From NCBI GenBank assembly GCA_030151985.1, contig JASLDZ010000157.1, forward strand, positions 1 to 5,097: a stretch of 5,097 nucleotides of DNA. The letters are read 5' to 3'. The position numbers and the translations under genes are program-made. The notes beneath the pieces are model-generated. The model saw nothing but the letters and a program-made list of their open reading frames with translations, ran no database searches and had not been told where the DNA came from. The stretch comes from Caulobacteraceae bacterium (GTDB taxonomy: Bacteria > Pseudomonadota > Alphaproteobacteria > Caulobacterales > Caulobacteraceae). Shown here piece by piece: positions 5,078 through 5,097 of the stretch. The stretch's first letter is position 1; each line of letters begins with the position of its first letter.

Positions 5078-5097
5078 ATGCGCCGCTCCGTCGAGGA
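5078..5097 (+). CDS. Start of a gene cut by the window edge
   Basis: An ATG at 5078 is preceded by GAGG (5067-5070) at 7 bases spacing and opens a frame reading MRRSVE before the sequence ends. Good ribosome binding site, upstream TATAAG and divergent placement from gloB support a real start. In many alphaproteobacteria gloB is divergent from a SAM-dependent methyltransferase gene whose product starts in a similar way, so that is my guess. Six residues cannot establish it. Confidence 0.55.

Noticed and set aside
4180..5079. A 299-codon - strand frame over gloB in another frame.
   Set aside because: It is an Arg/Gly/Pro-rich shadow of gloB, whose metal-binding residues are all intact in the chosen frame.

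Overview
The window is very GC-rich DNA with almost exclusively G or C at third codon positions. It reads as the chromosome of an alphaproteobacterium, and gene content and protein style point to Caulobacterales (Caulobacter/Phenylobacterium-like). That placement is inference: no rRNA or other phylogenetic marker is present. I see no mobile element, tRNA, rRNA, CRISPR array or sign of recent transfer.

Layout. (1) Positions 1-49 may hold the 3' end of a + strand gene, followed by a clear Rho-independent terminator (54-83). (2) Reading leftward on the - strand are phaR (483-1127), a 71-codon hypothetical ORF (216-431) and a 29-codon ORF with a hydrophobic C-terminus (97-186). (3) A 157-bp divergent intergenic region separates phaR from the + strand pair phaA (1285-2463) and phaB (2536-3261). 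(4) A strong GC-rich dyad (3269-3323) follows phaB. (5) A + strand gene for an exported protein of unknown function (3366-4256) converges, with a 12-bp gap, on (6) gloB (4269-5009, - strand), a glyoxalase II. (7) A divergent intergenic region leads to the first codons of a + strand gene that runs off the window (5078 onward).

How the genes work together. PhaA condenses two acetyl-CoA to acetoacetyl-CoA. PhaB reduces this with NADPH to (R)-3-hydroxybutyryl-CoA, the monomer for polyhydroxybutyrate (PHB) storage granules. PhaR is the PHB-sensing repressor/granule regulator. The PHA synthase (phaC), phasin (phaP) and depolymerase are not in the window and must be encoded elsewhere. GloB belongs to methylglyoxal detoxification and shows no visible functional link to the pha genes.

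No new multi-gene system is visible. The items most worth a second look are the two small ORFs downstream of phaR, the uncharacterised exported protein, the TGC-type repeat between phaR and its possible promoter, and the dyad after phaB.
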